The translations under genes and the position numbers were made by a program. A stretch of 64,000 nt of DNA from Vitellaria paradoxa. Lineage: Eukaryota; Streptophyta; Magnoliopsida; Ericales; Sapotaceae. Where the stretch lies: positions 17,097,894-17,161,893 of the forward strand of contig CM034240.1 in the NCBI GenBank assembly GCA_019916065.1, given 5' to 3'. The notes beneath the pieces are model-generated. The model searched no databases. It was not told the origin of the DNA and saw nothing but the letters and a program-made list of their open reading frames with translations. How positions within the stretch are numbered: the stretch's first letter is position 1; each line of letters opens with the position of its first letter. Of the stretch, positions 10,530-21,100 are shown one piece after another.

Positions 10530-12281
10530 CTACTTCTTGTTTCCAGTACAAGTGACCGCTTTATAAACATCAAGCATGGGAAAGGTTTTGTTCAAACGTT
10601 TGAATGAATCTTTCGAAATAGCATTGATTGTAGAAAGGGCATTCGCTAACTCCATCGCCTCAGGTCTCCAACCTGCAAAACCAATCCCTTCAACCAACAG
10701 AATGTAGGTGGTTTCATTTGGCTTGCAGCCCCTTTCGACCATTTCTTCTAGCATGACGATGGCTTCATCAATTCTATGCGCTTTGCACAACCCGAGAAGC
10801 ACAATATTGTAAGTGACAACCGTTGGTCGGAATCCACTCCCCTCCATGTCCCCCAACAATCCAATAGCCTCATCCACCATCCCGTCCCTGCACAAATAAG
10901 ATATGAGCGCATTATAGGTAATCTCATCAGGCTGAATCCCTTCATTTATCATCTCCGAAACCATTCTCAAGGCCCTGGTTCTATCTCCGTTACTCCACAA
11001 CGCACTGAACATTGTATTGTAAGAACTCACATCTGGAGGGCAACCTATTTCGCTAAGCTTCTCAAACATTTCCAAGGCCTGGTCAGCATTTCCACTCTTA
11101 CACAAAGCAGACAAGATTGTGTTGTAGTTCACAATATCCGGAAAGCAACCAGTGGTGGTCATGTATTGCAAGAACTCCAAAGCCAAATCTAATCTCCCGT
11201 CTCTGCAGAGTGCAGAAATTATCGGATCGTAGCTGTAAGTGTCGGGAGTCAACCCTTTCTCCATCATAAGCTTCAAAACATTAGCTGCGTCATCAATCTT
11301 GCCTTCGCGACAAAGCGAGCTTATCAAAATGCTGTAAGTAACCACATTGGGCTCACAACCTCTGGAGTACATCTCGGCCATGAGCTTTTCCCCATCATTC
11401 CATCTCCCTCGACTCAACAATGCCCTCAACAACATGTTGTAAGAGATCACGTCCGGCTTGCAACCCTTAGCAGGTAATCCGCTGACAAAATCAAAGGCCC
11501 GGTCCAGCTTTCCTTCTCGGCATAATCCCCTGATGATTGCATTGTAAGTATACATGTCCGGTCGGAGCCCCCTCGATAACATCTCATCTAATAGCTTCAT
11601 TGCTTCATCTATGCCGCCTTCGAGGACAGTTGCTTCTATCAAAATCGTGTAGGTGATCACTGTAGGCTGACAATTATCCTCCAGTATTTGATCCAAAATC
11701 TTCAAGGCTGATCCCAACTTCCCTCTGCTACAAAGACTCCCAATCATTATATTATAGGTTACAATATCTGGCGAAAATCCCCGAGCTCTCATCCGATTCA
11801 ACACTTTGTTGGCTGATTCAATTTGATTCACCTTACAAAACCCACTAATTAGTGCATTATAGGCAAAAACATCAGGCTCACCGTGTAACTCCAAAATCTC
11901 CATAACCCTAGCTGCTCTCTCCACATCTTTTGAATTGAAGAACCCTTTAATGAGCTTGGTACAAAGGATTACATCCGGTTTGTAACCCTTACTCACCATA
12001 CACTCGAGGAAATACAGTGACTCGTTGTATTTCCCTGCTTTGCAGGACCTATTGAGGAGTTTCATCATATGGGTATCTTTGAAATCATAGGATTGCAAAT
12101 GGGTTGGTCTTGTTTCAGCAGAAACCCCAACTCTCGGCGGGTTTCTAGGCCTGTTGTAGTCATGAGGGCTAGGGTTTCTGCAGCTCACAACAACAGAGTT
12201 TTGATGAGAATGTAAAGTGGGTTTCAGCCGACTGGTGAAGGGAAAGCAGGGGATAAAGACCTCAGTAGAATATATTGTCAT
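10530..12281 (-). CDS. P-class pentatricopeptide repeat protein, probably plastid-targeted
   Basis: A single uninterrupted frame of 583 residues. PPR proteins bind organellar RNA one base per repeat and act in its processing, stability or translation. Fourteen tandem motifs of about 35 residues run from about residue 69 to 555, with typical starts such as VFAYNALISGFCK, IVTYNIMIGSLC and VVTYNIVLLGLCK and ends such as GFSPD, GCKPD and GLRPD. There are no E, DYW or SMR extensions, so it is P-class. The first 65 residues are rich in Ser, Arg and Pro with few acids, like an organelle transit peptide. It resembles the Arabidopsis At3g04760-type proteins as I recall them. An upstream ATG near 12417, followed by a donor-like CAG|GTACAC, hints at a spliced 5' leader. 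The joins I tried from it hit a stop before 12281, so I kept the ATG at 12281. Confidence 0.95.
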   Translation of the reverse strand: MTIYSTEVFIPCFPFTSRLKPTLHSHQNSVVVSCRNPSPHDYNRPRNPPRVGVSAETRPTHLQSYDFKDTHMMKLLNRSCKAGKYNESLYFLECMVSKGYKPDVILCTKLIKGFFNSKDVERAARVMEILELHGEPDVFAYNALISGFCKVNQIESANKVLNRMRARGFSPDIVTYNIMIGSLCSRGKLGSALKILDQILEDNCQPTVITYTILIEATVLEGGIDEAMKLLDEMLSRGLRPDMYTYNAIIRGLCREGKLDRAFDFVSGLPAKGCKPDVISYNMLLRALLSRGRWNDGEKLMAEMYSRGCEPNVVTYSILISSLCREGKIDDAANVLKLMMEKGLTPDTYSYDPIISALCRDGRLDLALEFLQYMTTTGCFPDIVNYNTILSALCKSGNADQALEMFEKLSEIGCPPDVSSYNTMFSALWSNGDRTRALRMVSEMINEGIQPDEITYNALISYLCRDGMVDEAIGLLGDMEGSGFRPTVVTYNIVLLGLCKAHRIDEAIVMLEEMVERGCKPNETTYILLVEGIGFAGWRPEAMELANALSTINAISKDSFKRLNKTFPMLDVYKAVTCTGNKK

Positions 12282-13018
12282 TGGTCAGTTGTAATTACTG
12301 TGGAGCTAGCTCATTGTTTGCCGTCAATTTCAAGAGTATGTAGATATATATATGCGTTTGTATATACAGAAAGAGAAAGAGTGTACCTGCAACTGTTAGA
12401 AACTGGGGTTGAGGCCATGAGAGTTGGCAGTTAGAGTTGTGGAGCATTACAGTGCATACTTGAGGAAGATCTAATTTCGATTCCCATTGGTTGATCATCC
12501 GAACAGACCAGATCACATAGTTTAGATAAGGTGGGGCAAGTTCCGGTCGGGTTCCGGGTCGGATCAAACTCAAAAGTTCGATCTGGGAAGCTCAACAAGC
12601 ACAAAGAGCCTGCTTGGTGCTTCCTATTTTATTTTGGGAAAACAATTTTGATTGAAAAAAAAAAAAAAGTCGAATTATTGTTCTGCAACATATCAAAAAA
12701 TGCTGCTATCTTGCTAAAATTTTTGGTGTTTATGTGTTTGGTAACGAAATCAACTTGTGAGAATTCTTTTTAACGTTAAAATGACTATCTAATTACCCTT
12801 TATAAATTAAGTTGAGGTTTTTTTTTTTTTTTTAATTATTATTATTAAAAGCAAATTAATAGAAAAGATTAATTTGTATTAATAAATAATAATTATACAT
12901 ATGATGTAACTAAATTTAGAAAGCTCAACCGACACGAAGACAAATTTGCTGCACCCCACCCCCTAAGGCTCCAATACCTTACTGCGTAACAACTACATAT
13001 TTTTCATGTATAGATAAA

Positions 13019-13186
13019 GGGCCCGTTTGGCGTGCTATAATTTGTTGAAAATCTCTGAAAATCTCTATAAATCTCTGTTAACTTTATATCACATCAACTT
13101 TTTTCTCTCATTGCACGCATTACGAACTCTTCCCAAACCACAATTTATCTCAATTTATCTCATTTTTTCTTACTCCAAACAAACCC
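13019..13186. mobile_element. MITE, family A (GGGYYYGTTTGG ends)
   Basis: Begins GGGCCCGTTTGG and ends CCAAACAAACCC, an imperfect terminal inverted repeat. The interior (GAGATAAATTGAGATAAATT on the minus strand, then TTCGTAATGCGTG) also occurs in the MITE split by the gypsy element near 57.7/63.0 kb. A hAT-type origin is possible, but no clear 8-bp target duplication is seen. Confidence 0.65.
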
Positions 13187-14372
13187 AAAGTTGATGTAGT
13201 CTTGTCTGTATATGCAATGGTGTATAAGTGTATAAATAGGATAGAACGCAGGTCAACTATAATGAAGTTATTTTTTCGTAGTCTTCGATCCAAGTTTTCA
13301 TAAACTTGATCTGTCGAAAAAAATAGAGATTTGTCCATTTTGAACACTGGTGTGACGTCTGTTAAAAAATTTCTAATACTTAAGCTAGCAAATGCTCCTT
13401 AATAATTATAGCAGAGTTTGTTTTATATATAGAGAGAGAACCATACCTCCATATAGATAGATAAAATATATATATATGTGTGTGTGTTTCAGAAGATACT
13501 TCTTCCTCTTTTTAAAGTGTAGTCCATCTTATCTTTTCTGTTAAGTAGTGGGAAGGTGAAAAAATGGTCAGGTGGAGATTTCTTTCTCCCCAGTGTTTAC
13601 AAACTAAGGGATGAGGGAGTGTCACATGTCATAGTGATCCCCCAGTATAAAATTTTAAACGAAAATTTTGAAATATTAAAATTTAAACCCATCAAATTGT
13701 CTTGGTCACTGAAATTACACACAAATCTTTTTGTTTTTTAAATTAATAAAAATACCCCTAGTAATTTGCTCTTGCTTGTCATTTGCAGCTACCTCGTATG
13801 CGGAAGCAGGGGCTGAAATTGGTGTAACACGCCACTGTTTCAGTACCCCGATCTCCTTTTTGCGATCAAACAAGCGCCAAAACTAGAGTACCAAATCATT
13901 TTTTTATTTTTGATGATCGTGACTGAAGATAGGCTAGCTAGTGTGCCTTTGGCACTGCTTTAATTGCAAAAAGGAAGTGGAGTACTAAAATGGTAACATT
14001 TTACTTTTGACGTCAACGGGCTGAAATCACTCCCAACTTTAGCCTCTTTTTCGCCTTGTACATGCCCACATGTAGAAGCAACTCATTCTCCATATTCAAA
14101 TAATTTTAATTTTTTAAAATTATTATCACAAATTTTATTACGTTGCTATAATTATCTTTTAAAAAAATTAATTTAATTACAAAAATATCTTTTTTTCTTT
14201 TTAATTAATCAATAGTAAATAATTTTTACCTTTATTAACTAAAAGTATGAATCTGTGCTTACGTATAACATGAGTTTATGTGAATGTATAACATAAGAAT
14301 TCATGTTTTAAATTATTTATTTTTCTGAAAAAAAAATAAATAGCAATTGATAATATTATGCATATATAAATG

Positions 14373-14583
14373 GGATCCGGAATGCTAATATCACAGTGAT
14401 ATTAGTCCTGTGACATCGATTTTGTGAGTCGTTAGATCAAAATCGGACATCACAACAAAAGTAAATTTAAAAAATTTAAACAAGAATTTTTAAATTTACA
14501 TTTGTTATAAACCATTCGATTTTGATCGAACGACTGATAAGACTGATGTCATAGAGTTAACATCATAAGTAACGTTAGTCTCC
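14373..14583. mobile_element. Fold-back MITE, 211 bp
   Basis: The left half (CTAATATCAC...GTCGTTAGATCAAAATCG...) pairs with the right half over almost its full length; the shared core is GTCGTTMGATCAAAATCG. It is flanked by TAAATG on both sides (14,367-14,372 and 14,584-14,589), a possible 6-bp target duplication, though in A+T-rich DNA this could be chance. Confidence 0.65.
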
Positions 14584-15609
14584 TAAATGTGAGATTTGAA
14601 ATTGTTTGTTTTTAAAATAAGAAATAGATGAAGAGTAAATTAGGAATATGGCATATCATTACATTATGCATTTTAACCATATCATAATTTATATAGTTGC
14701 ATAAAAAAAAAAACAAAAAAGTTTCCATTTTTCAATAGTTTAATCTCCCAAATCTATGCTATAAAAAGATAAGAACTCTCAAATTTTGAAAGCACACAAT
14801 TTTTATTTTTTTTTCTATGAAAGAATATTTTTTTTCCAAAATCTACTAAAACTATAAAGCACCTTTTTTCATTCTATATTGATCTTAATTTTTATTTTAT
14901 AGCTTCAGGAATATATTTCTTCCCCACAATACACCCTTCAACCCACTAAATATAAGAGGACTTTCCACTTCTAGAAAACATTTTATACTATAGTATTTGA
15001 AAGAAATATTCTTGCCACTAAAGACCAAGGATTCTTAAAAACTCTCCACACAACTTCTAATTAACAATACTTGATTAAAAAAATTTCAAATCTTTACAGT
15101 CCAGACTCTTATACTTATAGATCTAAAAAGGTTTAATTTTTTTACTATACAGTTGGTTATTTGTAAGTATGAAGAGTATAAATTCTTGATTAAACTAAAC
15201 AGAGCGATGACAAATTATGACTGAAAAATATTGATAATCACAGAAGTATTTGAGCAAGTTTAAAAACCATAATATATCTTAATCAAAGATAACACAACAC
15301 TTAATTGTTAAAAGAATAAAAAAAATCAAAGTAGAGAAAGATTAACAGTAAGCATTTTTTTAAGTCAATTAAAAAGTTAGTTTCTATGTAATTTTCCTTC
15401 TTATTTTTTTAAATTTATAGTTACTAACTACTTTTTCGTTTTTCATTGTACTTCCACTTCTAATTTATTTAGTATAGAAGTCTCTCTTTTATCTTTGCCA
15501 CAAGTTCAAAATGCATTGTTTATCTTACAAACTATAATTTTTTTTCCCTCAATGTGGCATAATTAAAATTACAATTTTACTTGCAAATACTCCAAAGTAG
15601 GACTTGTGA

Positions 15610-16005
15610 CAGAAAGTAGTTAAGTATAGAATTTTACTTGCAAAAATATTTTAATTACTTTTTATGATATATTTTATTTATTTATTTATTCTATAATTTA
15701 AGTTTGGACTTAAATCAATTTTGTTAAAGTTAATTTCTATTTTACCTATGAAATCTTATCTTAGTTAAGAGTTGCCTATTCCCTTTGAAAAACTTCATTA
15801 GACAATTAAGAAACTGAATATGATTTATAATATATTAGCATTGCTTTATTACTAATAAATAGAGTTTATAATTTAAGACTTTATTCATTCAATTAATAAT
15901 ATTAGTTCAAATTTTGAGAACTTGTTTTATTTGTATTTTTGTAGATTCAAGAACCTATCATTTTCGCAATTAGAAATAATATCTCACTAGACACCTTTTC
16001 TTACT
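15610..16005. repeat. Diverged direct duplication, copy 1
   Basis: About 390 bp aligning in the same order and orientation with 16,505-16,895. Shared landmarks are TTAAG-TAGAATTTTA, TATACTTTATTTATTT-like runs, TTAATAATAT and the end AATATCTCAC. It carries no coding sense. Confidence 0.6.
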
Positions 16006-16504
16006 AGATCACTACTGTGTCAAGTGACATTAGAACACATTTTTTCTTTTTTTTTTTCTCTCTTTGGGTAAGTATCTATAGAGTACATTCGTCTTACCTA
16101 ATTTGTTATCTTTTCATCAATTAAATATGAACAGTCTCATTGTACTCTTTGCCAATGGAGAACCTAAACAACAAATACCAGAGTTTGATGAATTTTTGTA
16201 TTTCAAACAAAAGATCGGAACAACATATAAACGTTCAATTGCCAAAAGAGATACTTATTAAACTAGTAATTTTTAAAAGTATATCGTTTTTTATTTGCAA
16301 AATTCTAGATTCGGATATTTAATTGAATGTTAAAAGCTCATTAAGTTTAATATGTAACAACAATCAAATTAGGTCCAACACAAAACCTAACTAAGCTTAA
16401 TAAAGAAAAGGCAGCTATAGATTATTCTTAAATTTCAATCAAATCTAAGATTTCAAGATGGAAACAAGTTTTTTTCAAGAGAGAAGTTTGATGTGAAACA
16501 CACA

Positions 16505-16895
16505 ATAAAGATAAGTGGTTAAGAGTAGAATTTTATTTGTAAAAACATTCCGATTGATTTTAGGATATACTTTATTTATTTTTGTTTTCTAGAATACAAG
16601 TTTCAACTCAAACTTTAACCAAGGTAATTTTTTATTGTACCTAAGAAATCTAATTTTAATTGTGGAATTTCATATACCAATTAAAAACCTTAATAGAGAT
16701 TTAAGAAACCAAATATGATTAGAGATATGTTGGTATTAATTTACTATTATAAATTATACTTGTCATCTCAAATTTTATTCACTTTGATTAATAATATCCA
16801 TTGAGACGTTTATAATTTTTGTGTTATTGTGGATTAAAAATGTATAGTTCTCGTATTTGGAATAAAAATCTACAAAATATCTCACCATTACGTCA
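16505..16895. repeat. Diverged direct duplication, copy 2
   Basis: Partner of 15,610-16,005, offset by about 890 bp. The two may be degraded LTRs of a short element or a local segmental duplication. I found no primer site or polypurine tract. Confidence 0.6.
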
Positions 16896-16977
16896 TATTC
16901 TATATTTAAACGAATTTGTTCAAACGCCAAACAAGTTCATTCATATCATCTCAATGACATTCCAATTAGTTAATCAT

Positions 16978-17309
16978 AGTGGCATTTGATTTGTTTTTCT
17001 ATTTTTTTGTTTTTTGTTTTTATTTTTTATTTTCTATTTTGTTCTCATTTTTCATTTTGCACTTATGAAAACAAGAAAAACTCAAAATACATTTGGTTAC
17101 TTATATTTTCAAATTTTGTCTTAAAAAACAAAAAATCAGTTTATACATGAAATAAAAAATAACAAAAAATTCGTTTTGAACATTTTTAACCAAAAATAAG
17201 AAAAATTTCAAAGCAAAGAAAATAAAACATTTTCTATTTCTTTATTTTAAAATTTTTAAAACATAAAACAAACACAGAAAATAGGGAGAAAATAAAACAA
17301 ATGCCACCT
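16978..17309. mobile_element. MITE, family B (TGGCATTTG ends)
   Basis: Starts TGGCATTTGATTTG and ends CAAATGCCACC. The interior is rich in T runs on the left and A runs on the right, so it folds back on itself. The inner box AAAAATTCGTTTTGAACATT, followed by TTTAACCAAAAATAAG, is shared (inverted) with the copy at 56,905-57,247. Confidence 0.75.
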
Positions 17310-18048
17310 TAATATCTAAAAAGATCGATACGCCAAAATGACAACAACATGACTATTTCTACCATGCAACACATTGTATTATAGTAGTTGTTTATAGAAG
17401 CACATTTTATGGCATTATAAACAAATATATATTAATAAAAGAAAAGGAAAGAAAGGAAGAAAAAGGGGGGAAAAATCAACATTCATATATCAATAGATAA
17501 CTAGGAGATATATTAGTGTAACCCAAACATAATATTCAATAGAAGTTCTTGCCTCATCAATTTTTCTCTCTCTAAACAACAAATAATGCTCTGGATTACC
17601 AGCAAGCTACACAGCAAAGTAGTTGCTAGGAAAACATAAAAACACATGTATAATAGGCTACGGGGATGGAAAGGGGATGGAACAACCTACACAATGACAA
17701 GACTTGCTGTAATCTGTAAACGTGAGAGCTTTAAAAAGGCGTGTTAATATTAGACTATTAGTCCATGTTTCTCTTCTAATACCTCTCTTTCGTCAACATT
17801 CTCTCATATCAGTTTTAAGGAGATAAATATAAAAATGGAAGAGAAAAATAGTTCATTAGAAACAAATACAACCCAGGGCACCTGGATGGATCTCTTTCAT
17901 TACTGCAAACTGGGCAAATTGCTTCCAGCAAAACCTTCCCTGTATTTCATTTCTTGAATTCCCCAATGCCGTTGCCTCAATCAAACGAATTCATAATTGC
18001 AGTAATCATCCCTCAGAGTAACAAGTCCAATTTTTATCAACAGAGTGG

Positions 18049-18177
18049 TTATGTGGTATCACGTAAACCCTGGATAGAATGCCAAAGAAAGACCTTTTCC
18101 GGGCATACCTTTTCTATAACTGTCTTTAGCTCTCCTAACTTCTCTTGGAAATCAATTTTTTGGAACCCTGAGATTTG
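18049..18177 (-). CDS. PTAR1: PTAR1-like exon 10 (stop codon)
   Basis: A 129-nt terminal exon encoding [18 protein letters not shown] onward to RDTT and a TAA stop at 18051-18049. A GTATGC inside the exon (after EK) could act as an alternative donor, but the open frame through it is the simpler reading. Confidence 0.82.
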   Translation of the reverse strand, partial: QISGFQKIDFQEKLGELKTVIEKVCPEKVFLWHSIQGLRDTT

Positions 18178-21100
18178 CTGATTAAGGAACAACAACCAAT
18201 TTAAGAATTATTAGAAATATGAAGGGTGTGTTGGATTATGGATTTGTCAAAGGAAAATGAAAAGATGGAGGATTCAAAATTAATTCTCTCATTTCAGAAA
18301 ATTCATGGAACTTGAGAAATTAAAAATAATTAACTTAGGAAACTAATTTATCGATAAAAATGCATTTTATTTTCCTATATTTTCTAATCTACTTACGGTG
18401 GCCTGGAGTAGAGATAAGGTTGTTCTATTGCGAATTAGGAGTCAAATGGTTTGAACTCCTCCTCTGCTTGCAAAAGTAAAACTGCCTACATTTGACCCTC
18501 CAAACCTCATAATATACAAGACTGCCCTTTTTATATTTTTCTAATCTACTCAATAAGAACATGCATTTTGGATTCTATAATTCCATTCCCTTTTCCTTTT
18601 TCATTTTCCCTGCCGTTTTCTTCCCTTGCCAAATCCTTAATCAAAACACAACCGAGCTGAAAATTCAACGAAAAATGAAGAAAATCCTTATTACCTTTGT
18701 CAGCCACAAGATGTAAGTTGCAGAAAACATTGCATGTGCTTCAAAATCTTCAAAATCATTATCCGGAATAGTGGAGCAGGTGCGGAAAAGTTCGAGCTCG
18801 GCATCAATGAAGGTACCATTCCCGTGATTCATGGTAAATTTATGATCAGAATTGCAGGATGCATCACAAATATCAATTGCAAAATGCTTTAACCAACCAA
18901 GGGAGAGAAAGCGCCGATGAAGCCATAGGGCCTGTTCAACACACCACCACCAAGAAATACAATGGTGAAGCATTTTATCTTGGCATGCATTTACTTACAA
19001 AAATGCAAACACGCATGCACAAGGATGGCAGCACCCTGAATTCCACTTGTTATTATTATTTGTTAGTTGGGATCCGCTACATGGAATTTGTGATTCCTTC
19101 CTATATAGGACTGTAAATGCAATTAAACCTACATACTAGCATGTCTTTCCTTCCATCTCAACCCACATCTCCTCTAGCATTCCCTAGGTGAAGGCAATTG
19201 TTCCATATTGAATGGCGCCTTACCACGGCCAGCTCTGTAGGATTATAATTCTAGAAAATACACACACAATATATCAACAAATTATCAGTCTCCATTAATT
19301 TTTTAAGAACAGCAGAAACTAACTATAGGAAAGAGAAGGATGACACATTTTTCAAAAATAGGCAGCAAAGAAAAGTTGAAATACCAAGACAAGTTGTAAA
19401 GGACACAATCAACAAAACTAAAAAGAACCATGAGCCTTGTTAAGAGTATTATAGAAATATTTTTCTTCCCTATGCCTTTACTTTTCCTAGTATCTATGGT
19501 ATTATTTTTAGATTTCTCCTCTTTTTCAATTCTTGTTTTATATTCTTTTCAAGTTTGTACGGGATTATATAAGTTTATTTTATTCCTCTTTTTTAATACA
19601 TTCCTACTAGTATAAATACAAAGCATACACAACCCTATTTGGGCATCAAAGCATTCACTTAATTTCAGTCTTTTGACACGATATCAGAGCAATTAAGCCA
19701 TCTGTGAGTTTTTCTACTGAATTCTGCTCACTGATGCATGGCAGCTTTTGTCACTTGTTGGATCCTCACCTAGTTTTGTAATTTTTTTTGCCATAGATTT
19801 TATTTTATTTTTTTTGTGGGCAGCAATCTTCCACCAGTTTGCTACATTTTTTTACACGTTTAGCAGCAATTTCAATGTAGTTTATCTTTTTCTACTTTTT
19901 GGTAGTTTTGGTGCAACCTACGCAGCAATTTTTTGGCAAGTTCCAGCAGATTGTTCTGCAGTTTCTGCAACAAATTTTGTGGCTTTTTCAACAGATTTGT
20001 TTCAGTATTCACAACAATTTTTGTTGCAGTTCCAGCAATTTTCATAGCAGTTTATCTGCCATTTTTTCCACAGATCCACAGAAGTTCCGTTGTCGTTTCC
20101 CAGGCAATTACACTACAGTCCAACAGCTAATTTCACTGCAGTCCAGCAGCCCTTTTGTTGCACTCGTAGCCTGTTTCCTTGTAGTTTAGCATATGTTTTT
20201 GATGCAATGTTAAAGTTGTTTAGCAGTCATTTTCGTTGGTTTGGCAACTCAATTTTGTTGCAATCTCATGGCCAGCTTTTGTTACCCAATTCGCGATAGT
20301 TTTATTGCCGTTTAACTCCAGCATTCTAGCCAGTCCAAAGTGACCCTTACCGTTGAAGCTCTGTCACCGGCAAGCTTTACCATCAAGTCTTCCAGCAAAG
20401 TCTCAACACCAGCAGCATCCCTTGCCTCCGGCAACCACCACTGTCTGGTCATGTTACCAAAAAGTGCTCCTAAGTCCATAGAAAGGTCCTTCGGTTGCAC
20501 GGTCTAGTGAGGTTTGGGCTTGTTATTCATCACATGCTCTTTGGCACTTTCCATACTGTTGATTCATGTATGCTAGCCATTGTAATTAATGTTGATTTAT
20601 GTATACTAGCTGATTCATGTATGCTAGCCGTAGGAATTAATTAGGAAGTTATAAATGCTATGTCATAAATATAGCATTCCTGTATTGTATATAAAGGCTA
20701 TTTCACTATGTAAAATGGATATTGAGGAGTAATAAGATTCATTCTTTTCTCTTAATTACTACATGGTATCAGAACCTAAAACCACTTTTTAGGTCTTAAA
20801 TTCATAGCTTTTTCTAAGCTCCTGGCGTGGTTTTCTTCAAAAACCCTAGAACACTGTGAAGTTGTTTTCTTTCCTCAGATCAGAGTTGAAGGTAGTTGAC
20901 ACCATCCATCCCAAAAGGTGCGCCACCAAATTCCGACCGACCTCTCTTTTTCCGACCACCGGAATCAGCGCGTGTGAATCACACGCGCCTCCTGAAGTTC
21001 CGGCCGACGACGGCGCGTGAGGACTATTCCGGCCACCTCCTTTTTTTGGCCTTCTCCAATTTTGTTCGCCATCCTCTTCCGACGCCATCTAGCTATTTTC

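Larger units (their letters stand above)
12282..18048. other. Gene-free stretch with MITEs and a diverged duplication
   Basis: Lies upstream of the PPR gene and downstream of the PTAR1-like gene. I see no credible coding region. It holds the PPR promoter region (12,282-12,600), three MITE-like elements (13,019-13,186; 14,373-14,583; 16,978-17,309) and a 390-bp direct duplication (15,610 and 16,505). The rest is A+T-rich with many homopolymer runs. Around 17,600-18,048 the 3' UTR of the PTAR1-like gene is expected. Confidence 0.7.

Noticed and set aside
10776..11192. Plus-strand frame of 138 codons
   Set aside because: Antisense shadow of the PPR repeats; no protein features of its own.
12295..12573. 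Minus-strand frame upstream of the PPR start as an N-terminal extension
   Set aside because: A stop precedes the PPR ATG in frame and the hydrophobic C-terminus is low complexity; more likely 5' leader.
19748..20189. Overlapping hydrophobic and Gln/Cys-rich plus-strand frames
   Set aside because: They are the C/T-rich leader of the outer LTR element read in three frames; no conserved motif.
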